Assembly (NCBI GenBank): GCA_963693315.1
Contig: OY856186.1
Coordinates: 280,126,220 to 280,190,219, forward strand
Source of the DNA: Diogma glabrata
Taxonomy: Eukaryota > Arthropoda > Insecta > Diptera > Cylindrotomidae
Direction of reading: 5' to 3'
DNA length: 64,000 nucleotides
The position numbers and the translations under genes are program-made. This document shows positions 48,733 through 61,195 of the stretch, piece by piece. Positions within the stretch are counted from its first letter, which is position 1. Every line of letters starts with the position of its first letter. Below the pieces are notes generated by a model. It had not been told where the DNA came from. It worked only from the letters and a program-made list of their open reading frames with translations, and did no database searches.

Positions 48733-49845
48733 TGTAACGACTCTTCGTTGGTTCTTTTCGATTATTGAGCAAATACGACAGTAAAAAGACAGGGGCCCTA
48801 TTCCCGAACACATAAATGTCATCACAAAATTGTAAATTCACACAATATTGTGAATTTCGTATTATGTAACACCAATTTGGTGAAAATTCAACACAATATT
48901 GTGAATCTGACAAGAACAATATAGTTACTGTCAAAATCATAATTTTGCTTTATGTTTTGTGTGTTGACTTTTTTATACAAATGTCATCGATTAGCGTAAA
49001 AATTAATTTATAACGCAAACTTAAGTCTTTAATAATATTAAATAATCATATTTTTCTATAAATATCATTAAAACATATTTATTTATTAAATATATTTTTA
49101 TTTTATTTTGCATGTTTTAAGATTAAAAAAGTTAGCTGTCAATAGCACGAATCTAGTACCCAAAATCTGTTATAATTTTGTAAAAATTTGTTATAATTTG
49201 TTTGGCACAGATATGAGTTACAGAATACCATTTTTAAACAAAGTTGTTAAGCATTTTGGTGAAATTGACAATATTGTCGATTGACAAATATGTGTTCTGG
49301 AATAGGGCCCCAGATCTTTAGTTAACAAAATCTCAAACTTTATTTATCAACCAGTTACAGCAACTTCCGATTTTATTTACAATAAATTCCAGAGTCTCCA
49401 ATTTATGTACGATCAAACTTCACCGCTTTTCCACAATTTGAATCAATAATATTCGGAATCGTAAAATCTGTATTTACTATTCCACTAAGTTCAAATTCTT
49501 TCACTATTAGTACCCATTCCTTATACTTGCGAGTATTTTTAAAACACTTTTAATTGCAAAATTAAAACTGACTATCTGATATTTTGTTCGCTTATTTATA
49601 TTCAAAAACAAATAAGCAGAAACGTCTGGTAACTCAGTTTTTTGTTGCCAGTGTATTTTCTAGAAACAATAGGCCACACCTCCTTTTAATTCATTAATGT
49701 AAACATTTGTATAACAAATTTAGTTTACATTAATTTATGCAAACTCTATTAGTTAAAAGGAGTTGACTTTTTAATTCATCTTTGCCGAATGTATTGGTTA
49801 TTTATGATAAATAAAATTAACCCATTCTGGACGAGGTTTATTACA
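48733..49845. mobile_element. Solo LTR with ATAT target duplication, carrying a nested MITE
   Basis: The ends are TGTAACGACTC and ATTACA. ATAT lies directly outside on both sides (48729-48732, 49846-49849). Removing the MITE at 48792-49311 leaves an LTR of about 593 bp. The start resembles the gypsy B LTR only in TGTAACG, so it is a different family. Confidence 0.65.
48792..49311. mobile_element. 520-bp MITE inside the solo LTR
   Basis: Terminal inverted repeats are GGGGCCCTATTC.CGAACACATA on the left and its complement TATGTGTTCTGGAATAGGGCCCC on the right. The interior contains ACAATATTGTGAATT palindromes and has no coding potential. Confidence 0.8.
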
Positions 49846-49951
49846 ATATCATATAACAAATCAACCTTATTTGATGAATTTAGAAGAAGCCAAAATAATA
49901 TCACAATTGTTCAATTTAAATCTACCTAGCTTATAAAACTTATTTAATATA

Positions 49952-51215
49952 ACTTCGGTCTGAAAGACCTAAGTATTACATTCATGAGCTCAAAGGGAAA
50001 TTCTTACCCCCACTTTTTTTGGCATTTCTTCGACGTTTTAGGACCTACTGGTTCTAAAAAAGCAAAAAAAAATGTGTGTCTGTCTGTCGGCTGTCACAAC
50101 CGACGAAATCTAGAAAACCGCTGGACGGATTTCAAAAGTTTTTTTTTCCAAAAATAGGTTTACTCAATGGAAAGAGCCGAAAGGACGATGTGTTTGATAA
50201 CTGTACCGGAAGTGTGTCAAAAAAATCGTCAAGTGTGTCAAAACAAGGAAATTTGCATATTTTTTGCTCAAAAAACGTTCATTTTAAGTGATTACGAGTA
50301 GGAACATTGAATTTGGAGAAATCTTGATGGTCGGGATTGGTATGAGAGACCAAAATCTAGATTATTGCATTATAAGTTTGTCAAAAAAATGTTGTCAAGT
50401 GTGTCAAAAGATTTTTATTTAGTTTTTTACCTAATTTTTGGAAAAAAAATAAGATTGTTTGTTTGAAATGAAATTTTATTATGATTATTGAGAATTATGG
50501 CATTCATTATAAGTTTGTCAAAAAATGTTGTCAAGTGTGTCAAAAGAAAGGTTTTTATTTATTTTTTACCCTATTTTCTTAGAAAAAAATAAAATTAATA
50601 GTTCGTATGACATGATATTTTATTATTATTATAGAGAATTATGGCATTATAAGTTTGTCAAAAAATAATGTCAAGTGTGTCAAAAAATGATTTCGTTTAA
50701 TTTTTTAGCCAATTTTTTGGGAAAAAAATGTAGCTGTTTTTATGACGTAAATGTAATTTAAAATGAAATTGGTTATGGAAATTTTTGAATTTGTTATAGT
50801 TTTTGAAATATTTTTGGAATTTTGAAAAAGTTTGTATATTTGATTTTGTAATAATTTTTGCAATATTTTTAGAATTTTGGAAAAAGTTTTAATATTTGAT
50901 TTTGTAAGAATTTTTGGAATATTTTTATAATTTTGAAAAATTTTAAATTTTTGATTTTATTATAATTTTTGGAATTTTGAAAAAGTTGGATTTTATTTAA
51001 TTTAACAAAATTTTTGGAATTTTGATTATAATTTTCCGGCAACGTATTGATGTTTCGTGTTAGTTTTGTAATAAATTTTTAAACAGAGATAAAAAATACT
51101 TGTACTTTAATAAAGAGTTATGTTTGATATACATCGCTGCCCAAAACTAAAAACCATGTCCTCATAAAAGTTTTTTGCCGAAAACTATATCAAAATCCTT
51201 AACCCAGACCGAAGT
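49952..51215. mobile_element. Repeat family Y, copy 2, with 11-bp inverted ends and internal minisatellites
   Basis: ACTTCGGTCTG (49952-49962) and its exact complement (51205-51215) bound the element. The interior has three or four copies of a unit of about 120-160 bp, GAGAATTATGGCATTATAAGTTTGTCAAAA followed by AAGTGTGTCAAAA (50330-50720). A further four copies of a unit of about 65 bp with TTTTTGGAATATTTTTAGAATTTTG lie at 50785-51010. No coding region was seen. Confidence 0.65.
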
Positions 51216-51569
51216 CTTGATATCTCAGAGCTGTGAGATTTCAGCGCCTCCATATTTTAATATTTAAGTTTTATAAAAAAAGTGTTAAGTAGGTTTTTCC
51301 ATTTTTCAATACGTTTAATTGATTTTTTCTCTTTGTTTGTTAATTTTGCCTGATTTTTGCTTATTTTTAAGTTTGTTTATTTTAATTACTTTATAACCAT
51401 TTAAAATCTAACTCACCACCCTCCCGTAATTAGTAATTTACCCCTTATTTTGTATAATTGTTTTATATTTTTTTATTTTATGTTTTTTGTTTAAATAGTT
51501 AAATTTTAAGCTTTACCCCTCCCCTTTTTTATTACTTAGTTCTTAATTCTATTTTTATAACTTGTAAAT

Positions 51570-52860
51570 TTAGTATATATACATTAGACATGACCTAACT
51601 TATGAAGTTGTTATTTTCATCCCTCCCACCGACTAATTATGTTCCTTTTGACTCGAAAATGAAGTGTATGCAGTTTTACTGAAATCGGAAAATAATTACC
51701 GGTTTTACTGAAATCGGAAAATAATTACCCACCGCAGTGGCGTCGAAGATAAGAAAATTAGCAGAATAATAGGATTTTTTATGTTTATCAGATATAATCA
51801 TCTTAAAATATAATATATCTCATAATTTCAATTTTTTATTAAAAGTTAATTAATTTACGATTCCAACGAGCCTAAGTATGTAGAAATCGATCTTAGGAAA
51901 GCGTTTTTACCGAATTTCTTCTTCTTAAATCCAAAAAAAAAATTTCTACGAAAATTCAGAAAAAATAAATTTTTATGTTAGATTTAGACTTTGTTTGAGT
52001 AACACAAATTTTTATTTTTGGATACATTGCTAGTAGAATTAACTGGACATGGTAAAGTAGATCGTTTGCCAACTATAGTAACATTTGGTAATATTGAGAA
52101 GTTATTAACGGTTCCATAATGCAAAGAAGGGAGCGGCTTATCGATTGCGAATGCGATATATGAATGCCTTGAAGAATGAGATCTTACTGATAAAGTCAAA
52201 GCCTACGACACGACATCAAGTAACGCTGGACCAGAAAAAGGTGTAAAAATGATTGGCCACAACTTGATTCGATTCCCATACAATAGGAATACAACAGCAT
52301 TCTTACTAAAGACGAGGAAGGTACACAATACACCATTCAGGTGGTCGAAAACTACAGATGCAAATACCCATCATACAATAAATCTAATTTAATTTATTGA
52401 TTTCTTTTGGAAAAAGCAACATTTGCATGAGAACTTATTATAAATTTACCCATAAAAATTAATTTTTTTTCTTTGAAAAAAGATTATTATGAATTAGTGA
52501 ATTTTCGTATATGTAAGAAGAAAAATTAAGATAAATCGCATTTCTAAGATCGATTTCTACATACTTAGGCTCGTTAGAATCGTTAATTAATTAGTTTTTA
52601 ATAAAAAAAATCAAAATTATGAGATATATTATGTTTTAAGACGATTATATCTGATAAAAATAAAAAAATCCTATTATTCTGCTAATTTTCTTATCTTCGA
52701 CGCCACTGCGCGGTGGGTAATTATTTTCTGATTTCAATAAAACTGGATATAGTTCATATTCAACTCAAATGGAACATAATTAGCCGGTGGGAGCGAAGAA
52801 AAAGATGGTTTGAAAATTGTTCATACATATCTGGTCATGCCTAATATACATAGTTGGTTA
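51570..52860. mobile_element. Foldback transposon with long TIRs and a fossil transposase fragment
   Basis: Arms of about 420 bp pair from ACATTAGACATGACC (about 51577) to GGTCATGCCTAATATACAT (about 52835-52853). They include CCCACCG.CTAATTATGTTCC, GAAAATAATTACCCACCGC and GTGGCGTCGAAGATAAGAAAATTAGC. A 34-bp tandem duplication (TTTTACTGAAATCGGAAAATAATTACC) lies in the left arm only. The second copy is at about 54783-56072. Confidence 0.75.
52018..52390 (+). pseudogene. Transposase fragment inside the foldback
   Basis: One frame with two stops reads TLLVELTGHGKVDRLPTIVT, IEKLLTVP, then EGSGLSIANAIYECLEE, DLTDKVKAYDTTSSNAG. A run with conserved DR.P and DTTSSN.G occurs in arthropod TE-encoded proteins, but I cannot assign the superfamily. 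It is flanked by long TIRs, so it is probably the remnant of the element's own gene. A duplicate lies at about 55230-55602. Confidence 0.5.
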
Positions 52861-54394
52861 TATATATATATATAGTTGGTAATTTCATTATAGTTTTTAA
52901 ATGTAAATTAAACCTGTCGATGATTTTTTGAAAATTATAACCGGTCGTTAATAAAAAATAAGTGAATAAAAAATTGGTGTTTTTATAATTATTAAAAATA
53001 TTTAAAATATATATTATGGATTATTCACGTCACTCCGACTCAACAGTTTCAACATTTATAAGTTATCACAATTTATAAATTAAAATTATATGGATAACCT
53101 GGTTAAAATGGTTTCTAAGTGATTTATCGTTGAAAACATTATGATGGTTTGTTTGTTTTACGGTCGGGTATCTCGGGTCGGGATGGTTTGTTCAGGTTTT
53201 TTTACGGTCGGGTAAGTTTTTTACGGGCAGCAGCAGCCCCCCCAAGCTGCTTCTGGCGTGTTGGTTTCTTCTGTTACCAGAAACTCCGAAGTGGCCAATA
53301 TGCCAGGCGGGATTGGGTTTTGTATTGTGGTTTTTACACAACTTCCATCCTTGTCTAGTCATCTGGTCAGGCCTTCAGTTCATAGTAGCATTTCACCCAG
53401 CAAACTTGCTTCTCAATTTTGAGTATACCAGCATAAGCTTCAATAAAGTTTCGCTCAAGCTTCCAAATGGAAGGTAGTTAAATTTTACTTCTATAAAGTT
53501 TCGATAGAAATTCCACAGAGAAGTTTTCCCCACCATTGGAATGAAACCTTCTAAAATACTTCTATATTCTATATTAAAAGCTTTACCGAAACTTATCTAC
53601 ACAACTATATATAAAACTTTTTAAAAAAGTTAAAGAAGCTAAAGTTGTCATTATAGGATTGAAGTAGTTTCGATTATAGCTGCTTAAAGTTCTTATAGAA
53701 GCACAGTTACTGTGGTCTAAAAATTGCTTCCATATAAAGAATTTAGGAGCTTTACGGAGACTGTTTTGGGAAAATGAAATATGTTAAACTGATGGAAACT
53801 ATTGCTTCTATTATTTAAACTATAGGACTTATTCGAAATTGAATATACGACGGCTATTTAGTTTTTGTCAAAATAGTGTTATGCATCTGCCTTTTTTTGT
53901 TTTTCAATGAATTATTTAGACATATTTTGCACAATATAAAATATCGTTTATTTAGAGTCTTGAAATAGCCAAAAAATCTAGTCCGCTAGAATCAACTAGA
54001 GTGGAATGGAGAAAAATTAAATAACATTCTTAAAAAATAACTGCATTTATCAGCACCTTAGTACGCATGTTGTTGTGATATCTATTGAAAATCCAATTAC
54101 AACACTTTTTATTTAAAACAAAATATATTGTTCAAATAAAGCTGTAAGTACCCTAAAATTTAATTCATAAAAAAATATAACCACTCAATGTTGATATTCC
54201 TAAAACCCTTGAATCAATAAAACAAATACAAAAAAGGTTTGTCAATATTCTTTTACAGAACATCTATAAAAAAGATACCAAATCTTATAAGAACGTAAAT
54301 CTGAGGTACTATATGAAAATTAAGCCCCTAAATTGTAGCATCTTTTTCACATCTAAATTAAGAAACTAAATGTTATGGAAGTTTTATGTGTGTG

Positions 54395-54605
54395 TAGTAT
54401 TGTTGTCAGGCTTGGCCCGTTAGGATTCTTTTCAAAAGCAAATTTTACGCATGGTTGGTGACTGAATTTTAACATCCAATCTTATTTCTCTACAACATCG
54501 TCGTATAATCTCGCCATTTATTATAAATATTACCACCAACAGTGCTTATCAGTCAAAATTGGTCGAATCGTTTCTCAAATATATTTTTTCCACCATATCA
54601 CTAAT
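54395..54605 (+). pseudogene. 3' RT fragment of LINE family A
   Basis: Broken frames parallel LINE A (13690-13850): the FQKQILRMVGD segment, LTSNLISLQHRR and YHQQCLS correspond to VQKRAIRIVGD, LTSKLDSLQHRR and RHQQCSD. A second copy lies at about 57607-57817 in the duplicated unit. Just upstream (54190-54340), a PKTLESIKQIQKRFVNIL frame resembles the same region of another LINE. Confidence 0.6.
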
Positions 54606-54630
54606 CAATTATTGCTATCAAAAAGGCCAA

Positions 54631-57600
54631 GTAATTAGTAATTTACCCCTTATTTTGTATAATTGTTTTATATTTTTTTATTTTTATATTTTATGTTTTT
54701 TGTTTAAATAGTTAAATTTTAAGCTTTACCCCTCCCCTTTTTTATTACTTAGTTCTTAATTCTATTTTTATAACTTGTAAATTTAGTATATATACATTAG
54801 ACATGACCTAACTTATGAAGTTGTTATTTTCATCCCTCCCACCGACTAATTATGTTCCTTTTGACTCGAAAATGAAGTGTATGCAGTTTTACTGAAATCG
54901 GAAAATAATTACCGGTTTTACTGAAATCGGAAAATAATTACCCACCGCAGTGGCGTCGAAGATAAGAAAATTAGCAGAATAATAGGATTTTTTATGTTTA
55001 TCAGATATAATCATCTTAAAATATAATATATCTCATAATTTCAATTTTTTATTAAAAGTTAATTAATTTACGATTCCAACGAGCCTAAGTATGTAGAAAT
55101 CGATCTTAGGAAAGCGTTTTTACCGAATTTCTTCTTCTTAAATCCAAAAAAAAATTTCTACGAAAATTCAGAAAAAATAAATTTTTATGTTAGATTTAGA
55201 CTTTGTTTGAGTAACACAAATTTTTATTTTTGGATACATTGCTAGTAGAATTAACTGGACATGGTAAAGTAGATCGTTTGCCAACTATAGTAACATTTGG
55301 TAATATTGAGAAGTTATTAACGGTTCCATAATGCAAAGAAGGGAGCGGCTTATCGATTGCGAATGCGATATATGAATGCCTTGAAGAATGAGATCTTACT
55401 GATAAAGTCAAAGCCTACGACACGACATCAAGTAACGCTGGACCAGAAAAAGGTGTAAAAATGATTGGCCACAACTTGATTCGATTCCCATACAATAGGA
55501 ATACAACAGCATTCTTACTAAAGACGAGGAAGGTACACAATACACCATTCAGGTGGTCGAAAACTACAGATGCAAATACCCATCATACAATAAATCTAAT
55601 TTAATTTATTGATTTCTTTTGGAAAAAGCAACATTTGCATGAGAACTTATTATAAATTTACCCATAAAAATTAATTTTTTTTCTTTGAAAAAAGATTATT
55701 ATGAATTAGTGAATTTTCGTATATGTAAGAAGAAAAATTAAGATAAATCGCATTTCTAAGATCGATTTCTACATACTTAGGCTCGTTAGAATCGTTAATT
55801 AATTAGTTTTTAATAAAAAAAATCAAAATTATGAGATATATTATGTTTTAAGACGATTATATCTGATAAAAATAAAAAAATCCTATTATTCTGCTAATTT
55901 TCTTATCTTCGACGCCACTGCGCGGTGGGTAATTATTTTCTGATTTCAATAAAACTGGATATAGTTCATATTCAACTCAAATGGAACATAATTAGCCGGT
56001 GGGAGCGAAGAAAAAGATGGTTTGAAAATTGTTCATACATATCTGGTCATGCCTAATATACATAGTTGGTTATATATATATATATAGTTGGTAATTTCAT
56101 TATAGTTTTTAAATGTAAATTAAACCTGTCGATGATTTTTTGAAAATTATAACCGGTCGTTAATAAAAAATAAGTGAATAAAAAATTGGTGTTTTTATAA
56201 TTATTAAAAATATTTAAAATATATATTATGGATTATTCACGTCACTCCGACTCAACAGTTTCAACATTTATAAGTTATCACAATTTATAAATTAAAATTA
56301 TATGGATAACCTGGTTAAAATGGTTTCTAAGTGATTTATCGTTGAAAACATTATGATGGTTTGTTTGTTTTACGGTCGGGTATCTCGGGTCGGGATGGTT
56401 TGTTCAGGTTTTTTTACGGTCGGGTAAGTTTTTTACGGGCAGCAGCAGCCCCCCCAAGCTGCTTCTGGCGTGTTGGTTTCTTCTGTTACCAGAAACTCCG
56501 AAGTGGCCAATATGCCAGGCGGGATTGGGTTTTGTATTGTGGTTTTTACACAACTTCCATCCTTGTCTAGTCATCTGGTCAGGCCTTCAGTTCATAGTAG
56601 CATTTCACCCAGCAAACTTGCTTCTCAATTTTGAGTATACCAGCATAAGCTTCAATAAAGTTTCGCTCAAGCTTCCAAATGGAAGGTAGTTAAATTTTAC
56701 TTCTATAAAGTTTCGATAGAAATTCCACAGAGAAGTTTTCCCCACCATTGGAATGAAACCTTCTAAAATACTTCTATATTCTATATTAAAAGCTTTACCG
56801 AAACTTATCTACACAACTATATATAAAACTTTTTAAAAAAGTTAAAGAAGCTAAAGTTGTCATTATAGGATTGAAGTAGTTTCGATTATAGCTGCTTAAA
56901 GTTCTTATAGAAGCACAGTTACTGTGGTCTAAAAATTGCTTCCATATAAAGAATTTAGGAGCTTTACGGAGACTGTTTTGGGAAAATGAAATATGTTAAA
57001 CTGATGGAAACTATTGCTTCTATTATTTAAACTATAGGACTTATTCGAAATTGAATATACGACGGCTATTTAGTTTTTGTCAAAATAGTGTTATGCATCT
57101 GCCTTTTTTTGTTTTTCAATGAATTATTTAGACATATTTTGCACAATATAAAATATCGTTTATTTAGAGTCTTGAAATAGCCAAAAAATCTAGTCCGCTA
57201 GAATCAACTAGAGTGGAATGGAGAAAAATTAAATAACATTCTTAAAAAATAACTGCATTTATCAGCACCTTAGTACGCATGTTGTTGTGATATCTATTGA
57301 AAATCCAATTACAACACTTTTTATTTAAAACAAAATATATTGTTCAAATAAAGCTGTAAGTACCCTAAAATTTAATTCATAAAAAAATATAACCACTCAA
57401 TGTTGATATTCCTAAAACCCTTGAATCAATAAAACAAATACAAAAAAGGTTTGTCAATATTCTTTTACAGAACATCTATAAAAAAGATACCAAATCTTAT
57501 AAGAACGTAAATCTGAGGTACTATATGAAAATTAAGCCCCTAAATTGTAGCATCTTTTTCACATCTAAATTAAGAAACTAAATGTTATGGAAGTTTTATG

Positions 57601-57842
57601 TGTGTGTAGTATTGTTGTCAGGCTTGGCCCGTTAGGATTCTTTTCAAAAGCAAATTTTACGCATGGTTGGTGACTGAATTTTAACATCCAATCTTATTTC
57701 TCTACAACATCGTCGTATAATCTCGCCATTTATTATAAATATTACCACCAACAGTGCTTATCAGTCAAAATTGGTCGAATCGTTTCTCAAATATATTTTT
57801 TCCACCATATCACTAATCAATTATTGCTATCAAAAAGGCCAA
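54631..57842 (+). repeat. Segmental tandem duplication, copy 2 (3212 bp)
   Basis: It is head-to-tail with copy 1 and no bases lie between them. Copy 2 has the extra TTTTATAT near 54680 and is followed by unrelated sequence after GGCCAA at 57842. Near-identity means a very recent duplication or an assembly artefact. Confidence 0.9.
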
Positions 57843-57974
57843 TTTAAAATAGTTATTAATTTCTTTCAATAAAGAAACAATACATTAACAGATTAGATTA
57901 TTATTACAAATTAACTTTCAAATAGTTAGTAAGATGCGTTATCTTTTGAACAATTGATGATGTTTGCGTAATAT

Positions 57975-58790
57975 TTATACATTTTTCTCTCTCTCTCCCT
58001 GGCGTTTACATCCCATGGAGGAATTCTGCCGTCTGTGCCACCAACTTTCAATTATCTCGTTACATGACCAGTTGACCCCAGTTTCGACATCCTTTATCAC
58101 GAAGGTCTTGGATGATGTCATCACGCCAGTGTTGTCTAGGTCTTCCTCTTTGACGAACACCAGCTGGTTGTTGTTGGGACGCTTTTTTTATCATTCTATC
58201 CAATGGAGCCCTTTCTACATGACCAAACCATCTAATCCGGTTGGATTTAATGAATCCGATTACATCGCAGCCTCCAAGAATCCAGATTTCCGAGAGGTAT
58301 GTTCTTAGATGTTGCAACATGTTAACACTTTAGTTTTGCCAGTGTTGATGCATAATCCAAGCTCTTTAGCATTTCTTTCAAGCTGAGAGAGACTATCCTT
58401 AATATCGCTTGTTCTACGTCCTAGAAGCACAATATTATCTGCGTAGTCAAGAACTTGACTAGATTTGTTATATATGCAATTTTGTGTATCAATGGCTTTT
58501 TTTATCGCGTACTCCAGCGCCAAATTAAATAGTATGGGCGCGAGTGCATCACCTTGTCAAACACCTGATGTTATATCGAAAGCATCAGAAACTGACCCTT
58601 CGATTACTATTCTACAATTTGATCCCGATGTTGTGAGTTTGAACAGAGAAACAACTTTCTCTGGGATACCAATGCATATGAGTGCGCATCAGAGGTTGCC
58701 GCGGATGATACTATCATATGCTTGCCTGAAATCAACGTAGAGCTGGTGAATGCTGATGTTGGTCTCCCAACATTTTTTCCAGAATCATAC
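57975..58790 (-). pseudogene. RTE-like reverse transcriptase 3' fragment
   Basis: On minus, at about 58745-58690, AFTSSTLI...ADFRQAY-type sequence is broken. 58523-58305 has MALEYAIKKAID, VLDYADNIVLLGR (YADD altered to YADN) and LGLCINTGKTKVL. 58320-58060 has IKSNRIRWFGHVERAP, RQRGRPRQHWRDDI and GCRNWGQLV, the usual RTE C terminus. The second catalytic Asp of the YADD box is lost. This is a different family from the RTE at 36-40 kb. Confidence 0.75.
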
Positions 58791-58899
58791 TTAATGTAAA
58801 ATATATTTATACGACTTAAAACGAGTACAATACAATCTGTTTTTATTTTTTTTTTATAACATACTGTTTCTAACCTATAACCACCTTTTATAACCACCG

Positions 58900-59349
58900 A
58901 TTTGATCGCTATGTATAATTTTACCTCGTCAAATTAACCGCAGCTCTGACATAGACCATAATTTGCCTTGTTACTGTAAGAATATTATGAACAGAACGAA
59001 TACGTCAAAAATAATTTTACTATCAACAAGCAGAATTAGAAGCTGCAAAAGACTATTGGTATTAGTTGACACTTAAACAGTACCATTAAACAGTAAGTCG
59101 GGAGGTGCTAAAACTAGCTGCGTAGTTTTTGTCAAATAAGCTGTAAGCAGCAGTTGAACGACCTATACCTGCTGGCGTCATTAACCAAGATCGGGCCAAA
59201 GCACGATTCTTTGCAAAAAACGTAACAAAGAAAGTCAGATGTGCTGATTCCTTAGAAGGCAATGTACATAACCACTTACCGACGCCACAGGTTTAATCTA
59301 GTTCACAACATAGCAATCATACGTTTGATCTTCTTCCTTTGAATTAAAT
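58900..59349. other. Stretch without recognised genes
   Basis: No open frame resembles a known family. A slightly GC-richer block at 59150-59290 may be a retroelement scrap. Confidence 0.35.
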
Positions 59350-59620
59350 CTCAACTTGTTTTAGAAAAAAATCGTTTACTTTCTAATAACCCAACCTTTA
59401 AATTTAAATGTGTTCAAGTTTCAAGTTATAAATTATTCATTTATCAACGATGATAAAAATGTTTGAATAAATTTAAAAAAAAATGCATGGTAACACAACA
59501 GTGAGTTGCCAAAAACAATGATTAGGCTAAAAATAATCAATATTGTGTTAACAGCCGGTTTTGAATTTTTTAAAAAATTAAATTAAACAAAGTAAAAGCT
59601 ATGAAATTGATAAAATTCTT
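59350..59620 (+). repeat. Repeat family X, copy 3
   Basis: It matches 22955-23240 in order and orientation: TTTTAGAAAAAAATCGTTTACTTTCTAATAAC, CATGGTAACACAACAGTGAG, AACAATGATTAGGCTAAAAA and TGTGTTAACAGCCGGTT. The best-conserved blocks are those with CAATGATT and AGCCGGTT. Confidence 0.65.
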
Positions 59621-60105
59621 ATCTATTGTGCGTGTGTTGGCATGTTTGAATTATAAAGTCTTTTTAGATAGTGTTTTTGAGTGTTGTATTCTCTCACCAA
59701 AGAAGAAGAAGTATTAGGTTAGATAGCGAATAGAAATCAGATGTAAATTGTTGTGAAGAGGATAGTTATTTTTAGAAGTCATTGATTTGTACAGCTTAGT
59801 ATATGAAATAAAGCTAAAGTTCCAGATTTTTGCAAAACCTTTTTGACAAAGAAGAATTAAACTTTAAGGCCAAATAAAAAATATTTCATTATTAAATCTT
59901 TTTTGATATATTTTGGCTGTATAAAATTCAATCTAAAGATCAAATTTGTTGTGATATCTTTTTTCCTTCAAATTGTTGTGACAATTTGGATTGATTTTGA
60001 ATTAATAAAGCGTTTTGGAAGCAATTAAACTCAAATAACTAAGAAAATCTTTTGAGTTTTTCAATTCGATAGTATATTTTGGATTTTTCCCAAAAAAAAA
60101 ACTTT

Positions 60106-60702
60106 ATTTCGCTTTTTCGTGTTTCAGACTGTAGTTGGGACCTTTCTTATCAGTGCCATAGTTTGAATCCGTTGGCGGAAAAGCTATTCATATACGCCAC
60201 CGAGGCGATGGTATTTCGAAGTTGAAATTTCATCATTATTTACCTACTTAAGTTAACTTTCTCAGCCATCATTAAAAATATTTATCTATGTTTTTGTTCT
60301 TTTTGTGCATAACAAACTAGGTCTAGAAACCAGTTAATGCACATATATATTGCCTTTCATTTCAATGAAAAATCTAGAATTCAAATCGACGTTAAGTGGC
60401 CATCTCCACTAGATTGGAAATTTGTTTTTTATGCTGGTAGATCACACGATTCATTCAATTCAATGGTAACTAGTAGTGGTTGTAGAGCAGCAATCAGGAT
60501 AAGAAATACACTGGTATTGAGCATAAAAAAAGGAATTTCCAATGATGGTTGAGAAAATCAGCTAAAGTAGGTGTAAATAATGATGAAACTTCAACTTTGA
60601 AATACGATCGGTCGTAGTGGATAGCGTGTCTGTTTACGGATTCGAATTATGGCACTGATGAGGAAAGTTTAATTCCCAGTCCGAAACACGAAAAATAGAA
60701 AT
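60106..60702. mobile_element. 600-bp foldback with tRNA-like sequence in both arms
   Basis: Arms of about 160 bp (60106-60265 and 60540-60702) pair through CGTGTTTC.GACTG, CTTTC.T.ATCAGTGCCATA.TT.GAATCCG and TGAAATTTCATCATTATTTACCTAC. On + the right arm reads GGTCGTAGTGGATAGCGTG...CGGATTCGAATTATGGCAC, which resembles tRNA A-box and B-box words. The left arm has GGTGGCGTATATGAATAGC and GGATTCAAAC on the opposite strand. The interior contains a 71-codon open frame without recognisable similarity. Confidence 0.6.
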
Positions 60703-61195
60703 GGAGTATTACTCTGCAACAAATTCAAAATGTGCTTTCAAATTACCAATTCAAATGATTTCCTTAGTTACTTGAGATTAATTGCGCTCAAAAATCTCTA
60801 ATAATTCAAAATCTAGTCAAAACTCAAGTCTAGTGAATTATAATTCTAAGTCAGTAAATTTACACACATTGTCTTTCATATGAACATTCAAATAAAACAA
60901 AATAAAAAAATCTAGAAATTATTGTGGTAATTGTTGTTGAAATTTATTTTGTGACAATGTTATGAAAATCGCATAATTGGGGATAGAGGCGAGAGAGAGA
61001 TTTAGTGTAATGAAGTTGAATGGTTATTTTTTTCATTTAATTTAATTTGTATGATGTTTTATTCGGTATAAAATCGAATTAATTGACACGCTTTTACTTT
61101 AACATTATGTCAATCTCTTGTTACTTTATACACAAATATTAGTTTAAATAAAAAAAAGTTGTGTCCTGGCAGTGAATTTTATATTGTTTCATTTA

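Larger units (their letters stand above)
51426..54630 (+). repeat. Segmental tandem duplication, copy 1 (3205 bp)
   Basis: It starts at GTAATTAGTAATTTACCCC and ends at AAAAAGGCCAA. By eye it is identical to the following unit, except for an 8-bp length difference in a T/A tract near 51480 and one base in an A run near 51935. It carries a foldback (about 51570-52860), a GC-richer block (53145-53400) and a LINE A 3' fragment. Confidence 0.9.

Noticed and set aside
51984..52199. 71-codon minus frame repeated at 55196-55411
   Set aside because: It is the antisense of the transposase fragment; it is repeated only because the whole 3.2-kb block is duplicated.
53149..53358. 69-codon + frame repeated at 56361-56570, GC-richer
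   Set aside because: It has no family features and lies in a duplicated noncoding block. Repetition comes from the tandem duplication, not from selection.
60600..60670. Functional tRNA gene
   Set aside because: A- and B-box-like words are present, but no acceptor-stem pairing or complete cloverleaf can be formed by eye.
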